A DNA stretch of 64,000 nucleotides from contig CAJYIX010000010.1 in the NCBI GenBank assembly GCA_913775315.1, forward strand, positions 124,001-188,000. The letters run 5' to 3'. Origin of the DNA: an uncultured Sphingomonas sp. GTDB taxonomy: Bacteria; Pseudomonadota; Alphaproteobacteria; Sphingomonadales; Sphingomonadaceae. Below, piece after piece: positions 40,135 through 48,321 of this stretch. The translations under genes and the position numbers were made by a program. Position 1 is the stretch's first letter. Each line of letters begins with the position of its first letter. The notes under the pieces were generated by a model, which had not been told where the DNA came from, ran no database searches, and saw only the letters and a program-made list of their open reading frames with translations.

Positions 40135-41739
40135 TCAGGGACGGCCCATCACCGCGACGTTGATCTCGTAGGCGCCGCTCAGCGGGTCGTGATGGAGCGG
40201 CGCGCGAAGCTGGCGCGCAAGGCCGGCGATCACCCGGCCGTAACGCCCGGCGAGCAGCGCATCGAGCCCGTCGCCCTGGATCAGCGCGGGCGAGACGACG
40301 CGAAGGACGCCGATCCCAGGCTGGTCGGCGGGCTGGCGCAGCGAGATGCGCGCCTGCGTCTCCGGATTCGCGGTCATCGCCAGTTCGAGCAGCTCTGTGA
40401 CGAGGAAGGCGACGGCGATCGCGGTATCCTGCGACACCATCACCGGCTCGACCTCGATCGCGACGGCGAAGCGGTGCGCTCCCTCCGGCGCGCCGGCGCG
40501 GATGCCCGCGGCCAGCTCGCCGATCACCGCACGCATCTCGACCCCGCGATTCTCCTCGAGCTCGGCGAAGTGATAGCGGTGGACGACCGCGAGCGCGTCG
40601 ACGCGCCGCTGGATCGAGGCATAGGCAGCAGCCGCCTCGGGCGTGGCGGCGCCGCGCGCGTGGAAGTTGATGAGGCTGGCGATGACCTGAAGGTTGTTCT
40701 TGACCCGGTGGTGAACCTCGCGCGTCAGCTTGGTCTGGCGCACCAGACCCTCGGCGAGCCCCGCCTCGTGCGCGACGACGGTGTGGGTAATCGCGCGGAA
40801 GGTGTCGCCAAGTTGGCGGATCTCCTGCGCCGGCACCGCGCCATAGTCGACGGGGCCGAGCACCGTGCCCGGCGCATACGCGCCGACGCTGGCGCGCAGG
40901 CGGCGGAGCGGCCGGATCAGCAGGCGGTCGACGACGAACCACGCGATGGCGGCGGCGCCGATCCACATCAGGAACGGGATCAGCATCGCGACGAGCAAAG
41001 GCGAGGTGATCGGCGCGCCGCGCATCGCCATCTCGACGACCAGGCCGTCGATGCCGATCGGCGTCGCCGCGCTTTCGGTCCGCGCGAACGGGCCGGCATC
41101 GGGCAGGTCGGCCAGCGTCAGCGAGGCGTCGTCGTCGCGCAGCGCGATGCCCTTATCGGCGAGAAGGCCGCTCGGCTGCGCGATCGGGCCGAGGAAGCCG
41201 GCGGGAAAGAAGGCGGTGCCGACGACGCCCGAGCGCGGATCGGCAACGGCGAGGACGACGCCATCGGCGACGACCCGCGCGGCGATCCGGCCGGCATCCA
41301 GCCGTTCGCCGGCGATGGCGCGGTCGGCGGGCAGTGCCTCGCCGCAGAGGAGCCGGCCGGCCCGGTCGCGGATCGCGAAGCGGAGGCCCGCGGCATATTG
41401 CTGCGCAAAGATGCCGCGGGCGCGGGCGCAGGTCGCGTCGTTGCCCGGGTCGGCCGCGAGCGCGACGACGCTGGTGCGCAGCGCCGCCATGTCGCCCAGG
41501 AGTTCGGCGCCGATCGAGCGATTGCTCTCGGCCAGCGCCACGCGGAGCTGCGCGCGCACCTCCACATCGGCGATGCGTGTCGTCTGAACCGTGGCGAGGA
41601 AGGCGAGCAGCGCCAGCGGCAGCAACGCACCACCGAGAATCAGGAAGACGCGCGCGCCGGTCGGGAGCCCGGACAGCCAGCGGCGCGGTTCGACCTCGGG
41701 CGGCAGGTCCGGTTCGGATGCGGTATCGGGCGCGGTCAT
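40135..41739 (-). CDS. HisKA_2/HWE sensor kinase of the general stress response (PhyP/PhyK-like)
   Basis: 534 residues: TM helix about 30-52, an extracytoplasmic sensor region about 53-245, a second TM about 247-272, a HAMP-like linker, then the HisKA_2 dimerisation motif REVHHRVKNNLQVIASLI (phospho-acceptor His343/344). The following ATPase-like domain lacks the N-box Asn (ELLELAMTANPE at 449-460) and recognisable G-boxes. Autophosphorylation is therefore doubtful, and a phosphatase or phosphotransfer role towards PhyR, as described for PhyP in Sphingomonas, is plausible. It lies downstream of nepR on the same strand with an 87-bp gap. Confidence 0.85.
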   Translation of the reverse strand: MTAPDTASEPDLPPEVEPRRWLSGLPTGARVFLILGGALLPLALLAFLATVQTTRIADVEVRAQLRVALAESNRSIGAELLGDMAALRTSVVALAADPGNDATCARARGIFAQQYAAGLRFAIRDRAGRLLCGEALPADRAIAGERLDAGRIAARVVADGVVLAVADPRSGVVGTAFFPAGFLGPIAQPSGLLADKGIALRDDDASLTLADLPDAGPFARTESAATPIGIDGLVVEMAMRGAPITSPLLVAMLIPFLMWIGAAAIAWFVVDRLLIRPLRRLRASVGAYAPGTVLGPVDYGAVPAQEIRQLGDTFRAITHTVVAHEAGLAEGLVRQTKLTREVHHRVKNNLQVIASLINFHARGAATPEAAAAYASIQRRVDALAVVHRYHFAELEENRGVEMRAVIGELAAGIRAGAPEGAHRFAVAIEVEPVMVSQDTAIAVAFLVTELLELAMTANPETQARISLRQPADQPGIGVLRVVSPALIQGDGLDALLAGRYGRVIAGLARQLRAPLHHDPLSGAYEINVAVMGRP

Positions 41740-41826
41740 CGTGAACCGACGCTAAAGCAATGCGGTGCGAACGCCATGGTCAATCGGGCTTTCGCGACGG
41801 ATGGATGACGCGCCCGGGGCGCGGGC

Positions 41827-42033
41827 TCAATCGAGCTTCTTGAGCAGGTCGAGCAGGTCGTCCGGCACCGTCTCCTCCACCGCTTCGCGATAGACGGCGC
41901 GCAGCGCATCGCCGACATTCTTGTTCGCGGGCGCTGGCGGGGTCCTTGGCGGCTTCGGCGGCTGATTGTCAGAACCCACGACTTCCCCCTGCAGCCCGCC
42001 ATCCCCCGGTTTTTCGGACGACGGGTACGACAC
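41827..42033 (-). CDS. nepR: Anti-sigma factor NepR
   Basis: 68 residues from a GTG. An acidic, Pro-rich N-terminal tail precedes the NepR core VGDALRAVYREAVEETVPDDLLDLLKKLD, which forms the two helices that clamp EcfG. Phosphorylated PhyR sequesters NepR and frees the sigma factor. The exact start is uncertain (no strong ribosome-binding site). It is divergent from phyR and followed by the kinase gene, with an EcfG-like promoter 65-89 bp upstream. Confidence 0.9.
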   Translation of the reverse strand: MSYPSSEKPGDGGLQGEVVGSDNQPPKPPRTPPAPANKNVGDALRAVYREAVEETVPDDLLDLLKKLD

Positions 42034-42097
42034 TGTTCGGCGAGGCCCTTTGCAGCGCTTCGCTTCGCGCGCAACCTATGCGCGTTCGGTGCGATGA

Positions 42098-42122
42098 AAC
42101 TAAAAAGACGTTCGATGGTTCC
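42098..42122 (-). promoter_or_regulatory. EcfG-like promoter upstream of nepR
   Basis: On the minus strand GGAAC (42122-42118), 16 bp, AGTT (42101-42098): perfect -35, one mismatch in CGTT. It would give EcfG-dependent negative feedback through nepR. The rest of the 196-bp nepR-phyR gap contains no other match I could find. Confidence 0.5.
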
Positions 42123-42229
42123 GTGGCTTGTGGCTTTTCCGGGGAGGGGGGGATTTTGCCCGTCCGCGGCCTCACCACATCTGATTGGCCCGCCCGCCCC
42201 GGCGGACGGTGGAGGAGACTAGAATTACC

Positions 42230-43033
42230 ATGTCGCTTGGACAGCAGCTTGCCCCGCATCTTCCGTTTCTTCGCCGCTATGGCCGGGCACTGACCGGCAG
42301 CCAGGCCGAGGGGGACCGCTATGTCCGCGCGACGCTCGAGGCGATCGTCGCGGCGCCGGAGGAGTTTCCGCGCGACGTCGATCCGCGCCTCGGCCTCTAT
42401 CGCACGTTCCAGGCGATCTGGGGATCGAGCCAGATCGACGACCATGAGGCCGATCATGCCGGCGGCAGCGATCAGGAAGCGATCGCGCGCGCCCGCCTTG
42501 CCCGCATCGCGCCCTTGTCGCGTCAGGCGCTGCTGCTGACCGCGATGGAGGGGTTCACGGTCGAGGATACGGCCTATCTGATCGACGTCGACACAGCCGA
42601 GGTCGACGCGCTGGTCGCCGACGCGCTGGCCGAGATCGAGCAGCAGACGCGCGCCCGCGTGCTGGTGATCGAGGACGAGCCGATCATCGCCATGGACCTC
42701 GAGACGATCGTCCGCGACCTGGGCCACGAAGTGACCGGCGTCGCCGTGACCCGCGACGAGGCGGTGGCACTGGCGATGGAGGATCGCCCCGGCCTCGTCC
42801 TCGCCGACATCCAGCTGGCCGACGACAGTTCGGGTATCGATGCGGTCAAGGACATTCTGGCGCAGTTCAACGTGCCGGTGATCTTCATCACCGCCTTCCC
42901 CGAGCGGCTGCTGACGGGCGAGCGACCCGAGCCTACCTTCCTCATCACCAAGCCGTTCCAGCGGTCGACGGTGAAGGCGGCGATCAGCCAGGCGCTGTTC
43001 TTCGACCAATCGACGGTCCCGGCCGGCGCGTAA
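42230..43033 (+). CDS. phyR: PhyR, sigma-mimic response regulator / anti-anti-sigma factor
   Basis: 267 residues from ATG 42230, GGAGGAGA 11 bp upstream. The N-terminal sigma-like domain (about 1-135) mimics EcfG sigma-2 and sigma-4 regions. The C-terminal receiver (about 142-255) has acidic pocket EDE at 148-150, phospho-Asp193 (VLADIQL), the FITAFPERLLTGE motif characteristic of PhyR receivers, and Lys241 (TKPF). On phosphorylation it binds NepR and releases EcfG. Confidence 0.96.
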   Translation: MSLGQQLAPHLPFLRRYGRALTGSQAEGDRYVRATLEAIVAAPEEFPRDVDPRLGLYRTFQAIWGSSQIDDHEADHAGGSDQEAIARARLARIAPLSRQALLLTAMEGFTVEDTAYLIDVDTAEVDALVADALAEIEQQTRARVLVIEDEPIIAMDLETIVRDLGHEVTGVAVTRDEAVALAMEDRPGLVLADIQLADDSSGIDAVKDILAQFNVPVIFITAFPERLLTGERPEPTFLITKPFQRSTVKAAISQALFFDQSTVPAGA

Positions 43034-43089
43034 AGCGCTTCGGGTCAAAAGGATACGGAGCCAAAACGAACTTGGGGGGTTGAAGCGAC

Positions 43090-43227
43090 ATGGCTGATCC
43101 GAACGAACAGGTTCATATCGACACCGACCGCGCTCGCGCCGGTGCGACCCCCCATATGACGCGCTACATCCTGCCGATTTCGCTCGCGCTGGTGATCGCG
43201 ATCTTTGCGTATCTCGTCCTGGCCTGA
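43090..43227 (+). CDS. Small single-pass membrane protein between phyR and ecfG
   Basis: 45 residues starting MADPNEQVHIDTDRARAGATPHMTRY. There is a hydrophilic N-terminal half with a basic patch, then one C-terminal transmembrane helix (ILPISLALVIAIFAYLVLA). A GGGGGGTTGAAG stretch precedes the ATG. Too short for most gene callers. The function is unknown; its position in the stress locus, co-directional with phyR (56-bp gap) and ecfG, suggests co-transcription. Confidence 0.65.
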   Translation: MADPNEQVHIDTDRARAGATPHMTRYILPISLALVIAIFAYLVLA

Positions 43228-43334
43228 CCCGATTGTCCGCTTCCGATGATGCGGCGGGGATGGTCATTCCCGCCCCCACCCCTTATGTTCCAGACCGTGG
43301 CCGCGTACCGCAGGGCCCATCCGATCGGAGCTGC

Positions 43335-43979
43335 ATGTCCCAGTCTGACGAACAACAGCCGGGCGGCGAAATGCCCGAGCGCGAGCATGTCTCGCTCTCG
43401 GATCCCGAGTTCAAGGCACAGCTCACGCAGGTCATTCCGCACCTTCGCGCGTTCGGCCGCTCGCTGTCGGGCAGCCGCGATACCGCCGACGATCTGGTGC
43501 AGGAGACGCTGTTGAAAGCGTGGGCCGCGCGCAAGCGGTTCCAGGCGGGCACGAACATGCGCGCCTGGACCTTCATTATCCTGCGCAACCTCTATCTCAG
43601 CCAGATGCGCCGCGCGCGTTTCAAGGGCGAGTGGGACGATCTGGTCGCCGATCGGCTGCTCGCCGCGCCGGCCAGCCAGGATCGCCATGTGGAGCTGACC
43701 GACATGCAGCGTGCGCTGCTCCACCTGCCGCGGCCGCAGCGTGAGGCGCTGATCCTCGTCGGGGCGGGCGGGTTCGCTTATGAAGAGGCGGCCGAAATCT
43801 GTCAGGTCGCGGTCGGGACGATCAAGAGCCGGGTGGCCCGGGGCCGCGTCGCGCTCGAGAATCTGTTGACCGACGGTGCGCTGCCCAGCCGCGCGCTGCA
43901 CGATCATGGCGACAAGAGCGCGCTCGACACGATCATGGGCGAGGTCGACGAACTCAGCCGGGACCGCGGTCTGCACTGA
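43335..43979 (+). CDS. ecfG: General stress response ECF sigma factor EcfG
   Basis: 214 residues from ATG 43335 (CGGAG 4 bp before); the frame extends further upstream but lacks family-like sequence, and a second ATG 36 bp in is possible. Sigma-2 (about 32-98) has DTADDLVQETLLKAWAARKRF and MRAWTFIILRNLYLSQMRR; sigma-4 (about 122-175) has LPRPQREALILVGAGGFAYEEAAEI and VGTIKSRVARGR. This is the ECF15-type sequence. It directs RNA polymerase to GGAAC-N16/17-CGTT promoters, several of which are found in this locus. Confidence 0.95.
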   Translation: MSQSDEQQPGGEMPEREHVSLSDPEFKAQLTQVIPHLRAFGRSLSGSRDTADDLVQETLLKAWAARKRFQAGTNMRAWTFIILRNLYLSQMRRARFKGEWDDLVADRLLAAPASQDRHVELTDMQRALLHLPRPQREALILVGAGGFAYEEAAEICQVAVGTIKSRVARGRVALENLLTDGALPSRALHDHGDKSALDTIMGEVDELSRDRGLH

Positions 43980-44009
43980 CCTTCAAAATTATCGGCTGAT
44001 CACAAAAAA

Positions 44010-44041
44010 CCGCGCGGGACGATCAGTGCCGCGCGGTTTTT
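44010..44041. terminator. Bidirectional terminator shared by ecfG and the NepR-like ORF
   Basis: CCGCGCGG at 44010-44017 pairs with CCGCGCGG at 44029-44036 (self-complementary arms), with TTTTT after it on the plus strand and AAAAAA before it. The loop contains the stop codon of the minus-strand NepR-like ORF. Confidence 0.85.
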
Positions 44042-44199
44042 CTGTCGAGTTCGTGAAGCAGCCCGATCATGTCGTCGGGCAACCCCGTGTCCCGCCCATA
44101 GGCGCCGCGAAGGGCGCCGGTCAGGCGGTCGCTGGCGCAGGGCCGCGATACCTGAACGCGCTTTGCCGCGTCTCGCTCGAAGGGGGGCTGTTTGGTCAT
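44023..44199 (-). CDS. NepR-like small protein (putative second anti-sigma factor)
   Basis: 58 residues starting MTKQPPFERDAAKRVQ. The core LTGALRGAYGRDTGLPDDMIGLLHELDRK aligns with the NepR core in the first copy: LR..Y, then P-D-D, hydrophobic pair, LL..LD. It is two residues shorter between the Tyr and the Pro. It is convergent to ecfG, ends in the shared terminator loop, and a near-consensus EcfG promoter abuts its ATG so closely that the mRNA would be leaderless. It would bind EcfG or another ECF sigma, as NepR paralogues do. A decayed paralogue cannot be excluded. Confidence 0.65.
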   Translation of the reverse strand: MTKQPPFERDAAKRVQVSRPCASDRLTGALRGAYGRDTGLPDDMIGLLHELDRKTARH

Positions 44200-44207
44200 G
44201 CGGGTAT

Positions 44208-44232
44208 AACGCGGATCAAGCCCGTATGTTTC
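44208..44232 (-). promoter_or_regulatory. EcfG-like promoter of the NepR-like ORF
   Basis: On the minus strand GAAAC (44232-44228), 16 bp, CGTT (44211-44208): one mismatch in the -35 (GGAAC), perfect -10 and spacing. The ATG begins at 44199, 8 bp past the -10, and no ribosome-binding site is present, which points to a leaderless transcript. Confidence 0.5.
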
Positions 44233-44273
44233 TTGACAATACCGTCATTTGGTCGCTTCCCGAGGCTCGTGAC

Positions 44274-46952
44274 ATGATTGCGACGGTCGATCCCGAAACG
44301 ATGGCGGCAGCGCTCGTGCGCGCGTGCGAGGAATCGCCTTTCCTTCGGCTGGCCGCCCAGCGCGAGCCTGAGACGGCCGCAAGCGCAGCGGGACTGCTGG
44401 CCGATCCGCTGGCGGCGGCGTTCGATGGGCTTGACGATCTGCCGGTCGCCGCGCGGCTACGGCGCGCGCGCTGGCGGCTGGCGCTGCTCGCGGCACTGGC
44501 GGATCTGTCGGGGGCGTGGCCGCTCGAAGAGGTGGTGGGCACGCTCACCGCCTTTGCCGACCGCGCACTCGATATCGCCATCCGCGCGGCGATCGAGGAG
44601 CGGATGCCGGGCGCCGACCCCACCGGCTTCACCGCGATCGCGCTCGGCAAGCAGGGGAGCCGCGAGCTCAACTATTCGTCCGACATCGATCCCATCCTGC
44701 TGTTCGATCCCCAGACGCTGCCCACCCGCCTGCGCGAGGAGCCGCAGGAAGCAGCCGTGCGGATCGGCAAGCGCGTGGTCGAACTGCTCCAGGCGCGCGA
44801 CGGCGACGGCTATGTCCTGCGCGTCGACCTGCGCCTGCGCCCCTCGAGCGAGGTGACGCCGATCGCGCTGCCGGTCGAGGCGGCGATCGGTTACTATGAG
44901 TCCGCGGCGCTGCCGTGGGAGCGCGCCGCGTTCATTCGCGCGCGTGCCTGTGCGGGCGATGTGGCGCTGGGTGAGCGGTTCCTCGCCGCGATCGCGCCGT
45001 TCGTCTGGCGGCGCAGCCTCGACTTCGGCGCGATCACCGAGATTCGCGGCATCACCGCGCGCATCCGCGACCATCATGCGCAGGGCCAGGCGTTCGGCCC
45101 GGGCTATGACCTGAAGCGCGGGCGCGGCGGCATCCGCGAGATCGAGTTCTTCGCGCAGATCCACCAGTTGATCCATGGCGGCCGCGACCCGGCGCTGCGC
45201 GCGCCGGCGACGCTCGATGCGCTGGCGGCGTTGGGCGCGGCGGGGCGGATCGGCGCGGACGACGCGCGCGTGCTGGCCGAGGCGTATCGCCGGCTCCGCA
45301 CCGTCGAGCACCGCGTCCAGATGATCGACGATCGCCAGACGCACACGCTGCCCCCCGGCGACTCGCTCGATCGCGTCGCGCGGCTGGACGGGCTGGCGGA
45401 CGGTGCGGCGCTGCTCGCCGACCTGCGCCCGCATATCGAGGCGGTCGGCCGCATCTATGACGCGCTGGAGCCGGAGGCGTCGGACCGGCTGCCCGATGCG
45501 GAGGCCGCGCTGGCCGAGCGGTTGGCCGCGGCGGGTTTCGCCGATGGGCCGAGTGCAGTTCGCCGCGTCGCAGAATGGCGGTCGGGTGGCTATCCGGCGC
45601 TGCGCTCGGCCCCGGCGCGGGCGGCGCTGGAGGATGTGCTGCCCGGCCTGATCGCCGCGCTGGGGGAAGCGCCCGATCCCGACGCCGCGCTGCTGCGGCT
45701 CGACCGGATGCTGGGCAAGCTGCCGAGCGCGATCAATTTCTTCCGCCTGATCGACGCGCGGCCGCAGCTTGCGCGGTTGCTGGCGACGGTGCTGGCGCTC
45801 GCGCCGACACTTGCCGATGCACTGGGGCGGCGGGTGGAACTGCTCGACGGGCTGATCGACGCGAGCGCGCTGGAGCCGGTGGGCGAGGTTGGCGACCTGG
45901 TCGCAGCGATGCGCGCGGGGCGGCTCGATTACGAACAGCGGCTCGACCATGTTCGGCGGGTGGTCGCGGAGACACGGTTCGCGCTCGGCGTACAGATCGT
46001 CGCGGGCGCGCGCGATCCGCTGGAGGTCGCGCGCGGCTATTCGCGGCTGGCAGAGGCGGCGATCGAGACGCTGGCGGCTGCCGCGACCGACGAGTTCGAG
46101 CGGGCGCACGGCCGCGTGCCAGGCAGTGAACTGGTCATCCTCGCGCTCGGGCGGCTGGGCGGCGGGGCGCTGACCCATGCCAGCGACCTCGATCTCGTCT
46201 ATCTGTTCACCGGCGATCATGCGGCCGAGAGCGACGGGAAGCGGCCGCTGGGTGCGGTACATTACTACAACCGGCTGGCGCAGCGGGTGACGGCGGCGCT
46301 GTCGGTGCCGACCGCCTCCGGCCCGCTCTATCCGGTCGATACGCGGCTGCGACCGTCGGGCAATCAGGGGCCACTGGTCGTCTCGCTGGAGGGGTTCCGC
46401 CGCTATCAGACCGAAAGTGCGTGGACGTGGGAGCATATGGCGCTCACCCGCGCGCGGCCCGTCTTCGGGTCGGGCGAAGCGCGCGCGGCGACGCAGGCGA
46501 TCGTCGACGCGGTGCTGAACGGCGCGCGGCCGGAGCGCGACATCGCCGCCGACGCCGCGGCGATGCGGGCTGAGATGCGCGCGCACAAGCCGGCGCAGGG
46601 GCCGCTGGATGCCAAGCTCCTCGACGGCGGGCTGGTCGACCTCGAGTTTGCGGTGCATGTCCGCCAGCTCGTCCACCGGACGGGCTTTTCGCCCGACCTG
46701 GCGGCGGCGATCCGTGTGCTGTCGGGGGAGGGGCGGGTGTCCGACGATCTCGGCGTCGCGCTCGAACTGCTGACCCGGCTGATCGTCACGCTGCGTCTGG
46801 TCGCGCCCGATGCGCAGGAACCGGCGCCCCCGACCAAGGCCCTGATTGCCCGCGCGCTCGGCCTTGCCGATTGGGACGCGGTGGTCGCCGCGCTGGATGC
46901 CGTCCGGCAAACGGTGCGCGTGGCCTGGGACGAGGTGCAAGGAGACGAATGA
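44274..46952 (+). CDS. glnE: Bifunctional glutamine-synthetase adenylyltransferase/deadenylyltransferase
   Basis: About 892 residues from ATG 44274 (GAGG 8 bp upstream); ATG 44226 is a possible alternative start. It has two nucleotidyltransferase domains. The N-terminal deadenylylase shows GKQGSRELNYSSDIDPILLF, with Pro where Leu is usual. The C-terminal adenylylase shows LGRLGGGALTHASDLDLVYLF. Each is followed by helical regulatory segments; GGIREIEFFAQIHQLIHGG is a family hallmark. It controls glutamine synthetase by adenylylation in response to nitrogen status via PII. The stop overlaps bcp. Confidence 0.95.
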   Translation: MIATVDPETMAAALVRACEESPFLRLAAQREPETAASAAGLLADPLAAAFDGLDDLPVAARLRRARWRLALLAALADLSGAWPLEEVVGTLTAFADRALDIAIRAAIEERMPGADPTGFTAIALGKQGSRELNYSSDIDPILLFDPQTLPTRLREEPQEAAVRIGKRVVELLQARDGDGYVLRVDLRLRPSSEVTPIALPVEAAIGYYESAALPWERAAFIRARACAGDVALGERFLAAIAPFVWRRSLDFGAITEIRGITARIRDHHAQGQAFGPGYDLKRGRGGIREIEFFAQIHQLIHGGRDPALRAPATLDALAALGAAGRIGADDARVLAEAYRRLRTVEHRVQMIDDRQTHTLPPGDSLDRVARLDGLADGAALLADLRPHIEAVGRIYDALEPEASDRLPDAEAALAERLAAAGFADGPSAVRRVAEWRSGGYPALRSAPARAALEDVLPGLIAALGEAPDPDAALLRLDRMLGKLPSAINFFRLIDARPQLARLLATVLALAPTLADALGRRVELLDGLIDASALEPVGEVGDLVAAMRAGRLDYEQRLDHVRRVVAETRFALGVQIVAGARDPLEVARGYSRLAEAAIETLAAAATDEFERAHGRVPGSELVILALGRLGGGALTHASDLDLVYLFTGDHAAESDGKRPLGAVHYYNRLAQRVTAALSVPTASGPLYPVDTRLRPSGNQGPLVVSLEGFRRYQTESAWTWEHMALTRARPVFGSGEARAATQAIVDAVLNGARPERDIAADAAAMRAEMRAHKPAQGPLDAKLLDGGLVDLEFAVHVRQLVHRTGFSPDLAAAIRVLSGEGRVSDDLGVALELLTRLIVTLRLVAPDAQEPAPPTKALIARALGLADWDAVVAALDAVRQTVRVAWDEVQGDE

Positions 46953-47413
46953 TGGCGCTCGGCGAAGGTGATGCGATCCCCGCGGTCAAGGTGACGATGC
47001 CCGATGGCGCCGAACGGTCGCTTGGCAGTTTCGGCGCGCCGCTGGTCGTCTATTTCTATCCCAAGGACGACACGACCGGCTGCACCAACGAGGCCAAGGA
47101 CTTCTCTGCCGCGATGGCCGATTTCGATGCGGCGGGCGTCGCCGTGCTCGGCATCTCGAAGGACCCGCCCGCCAAGCATCAGAAGTTCGCGGCGAAGTAC
47201 GACCTCACCGTCCCGCTCGCGACCGACGCCGACGACAGCGTGTGCGATGCGTTCGGGACGTGGACCGAAAAGTCGATGTACGGAAAGAAGTACATGGGCA
47301 TCGAGCGGGCGACCTTCCTGTTCGGCAAGGACGGCACGCTCGTCCGCGCGTGGCACAAGGTGAAGGTGCCCGGTCACGTCGCCGAGGTGCTGGAGGCCGC
47401 GAAGGCGCTGTGA
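46952..47413 (+). CDS. bcp: Thioredoxin-dependent peroxiredoxin (Bcp/PrxQ)
   Basis: 153 residues from ATG 46952, with AAGGAGA 6-7 bp upstream; the ATG 3 bp earlier is less well spaced. The peroxidatic site is VYFYPKDDTTGCTNEAKDF (Cys44, Thr41). The usual resolving Cys five residues later is absent; Cys98 in DDSVCDAFG is the likely resolving residue, as in the alpha-3 type of PrxQ. It reduces peroxides. It lies in the glnE-bcp-DUF455 overlap chain. Confidence 0.93.
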   Translation: MALGEGDAIPAVKVTMPDGAERSLGSFGAPLVVYFYPKDDTTGCTNEAKDFSAAMADFDAAGVAVLGISKDPPAKHQKFAAKYDLTVPLATDADDSVCDAFGTWTEKSMYGKKYMGIERATFLFGKDGTLVRAWHKVKVPGHVAEVLEAAKAL

Positions 47414-48228
47414 ACCGGAGTGTTGCCGAAGCCGTCCATGCCGTCCTGACCGCTGCCGACCCGCGCGCCAAGGTGAAGGCAGCGCGGGCGGCGGCGCGCG
47501 ATTGGCGGCTGGGGCGGCTCGACTTCCGCTTCGACGTGGCGATGCCCGATCGCCCGGCGCGGCCGGCGGTGCCCGAATTGCTGCCGCCCAACCGGATGCC
47601 GAAGCGCGGGCGCGGCGGGTCGGAACGGGGGCGGATCGCGCTCATCCACTCACTCGCGCATATCGAGTTCGTGGCGATCGACCTGGCTTTCGACGCGGTG
47701 GGGCGGTTCGGGGCCGAGTTCCCGCGCGGGTTCACCGACGACTGGATGGCGGTCGGCGCGGACGAGGCGATGCATTTCGCGCTGGTCGAGCGGCGGCTGA
47801 ACCGGCTCGGCAGCTTTTATGGTGCGATGCCCGCGCACGACGGGCTGTGGGAGGCGGCGTTCGCGACGCGCCACGATGCGATGGCGCGGCTGGCGGTCGT
47901 GCCGATGGTGCTGGAGGCGCGCGGCCTCGACGTCACGCCGCAGACGATTGAGCGGTTCGCCAGCGCCGACGACGAGCCCACGGTGCGCATCCTGCGCCGT
48001 ATCCTGACCGACGAAGTGCGCCATGTCGCCGCGGGGACGCGCTGGTACGGATGGGGCTGCATCCGGGATTCGCTCGACCCCGCGAGCAAGTGGCAGGGCC
48101 TCGTTTCCTCATACTTTCGGGGGATCATTAAGCCACCGTTCAACGATTCGGCGCGCGCCGCTGCCGGTTTGACGCGCGATTTCTACGGCCCCCTTGCTGA
48201 CATGAATGTTACCGGACACACAGCCTGA
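47410..48228 (+). CDS. DUF455 ferritin-like family protein
   Basis: 272 residues from a GTG overlapping the bcp stop. The ferritin-like diiron pattern is visible as Glu/His sets: HSLAHIEFVAIDLAFDA, DEAMHFALVERRL and TDEVRHVAAG. The family is widespread in Proteobacteria next to redox or cell-envelope genes and remains without an assigned reaction. Linkage to bcp suggests a role in peroxide or iron chemistry, by inference only. Confidence 0.85.
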   Translation: MNRSVAEAVHAVLTAADPRAKVKAARAAARDWRLGRLDFRFDVAMPDRPARPAVPELLPPNRMPKRGRGGSERGRIALIHSLAHIEFVAIDLAFDAVGRFGAEFPRGFTDDWMAVGADEAMHFALVERRLNRLGSFYGAMPAHDGLWEAAFATRHDAMARLAVVPMVLEARGLDVTPQTIERFASADDEPTVRILRRILTDEVRHVAAGTRWYGWGCIRDSLDPASKWQGLVSSYFRGIIKPPFNDSARAAAGLTRDFYGPLADMNVTGHTA

Positions 48229-48321
48229 CGTCACGACACGCGGGTGGGGCTGCGACGGGACAATCATCAGCGGCGGGGCAATCGTGCCCGCGGCCGCGCG
48301 TGTTTGGGTCGCAAGCGCCAT

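Noticed and set aside
44226-44273. TTGACA near 44231 as a glnE -35 promoter element
   Set aside because: No matching -10 at 16-18 bp; the segment instead overlaps the minus-strand EcfG-like promoter and the alternative glnE start.
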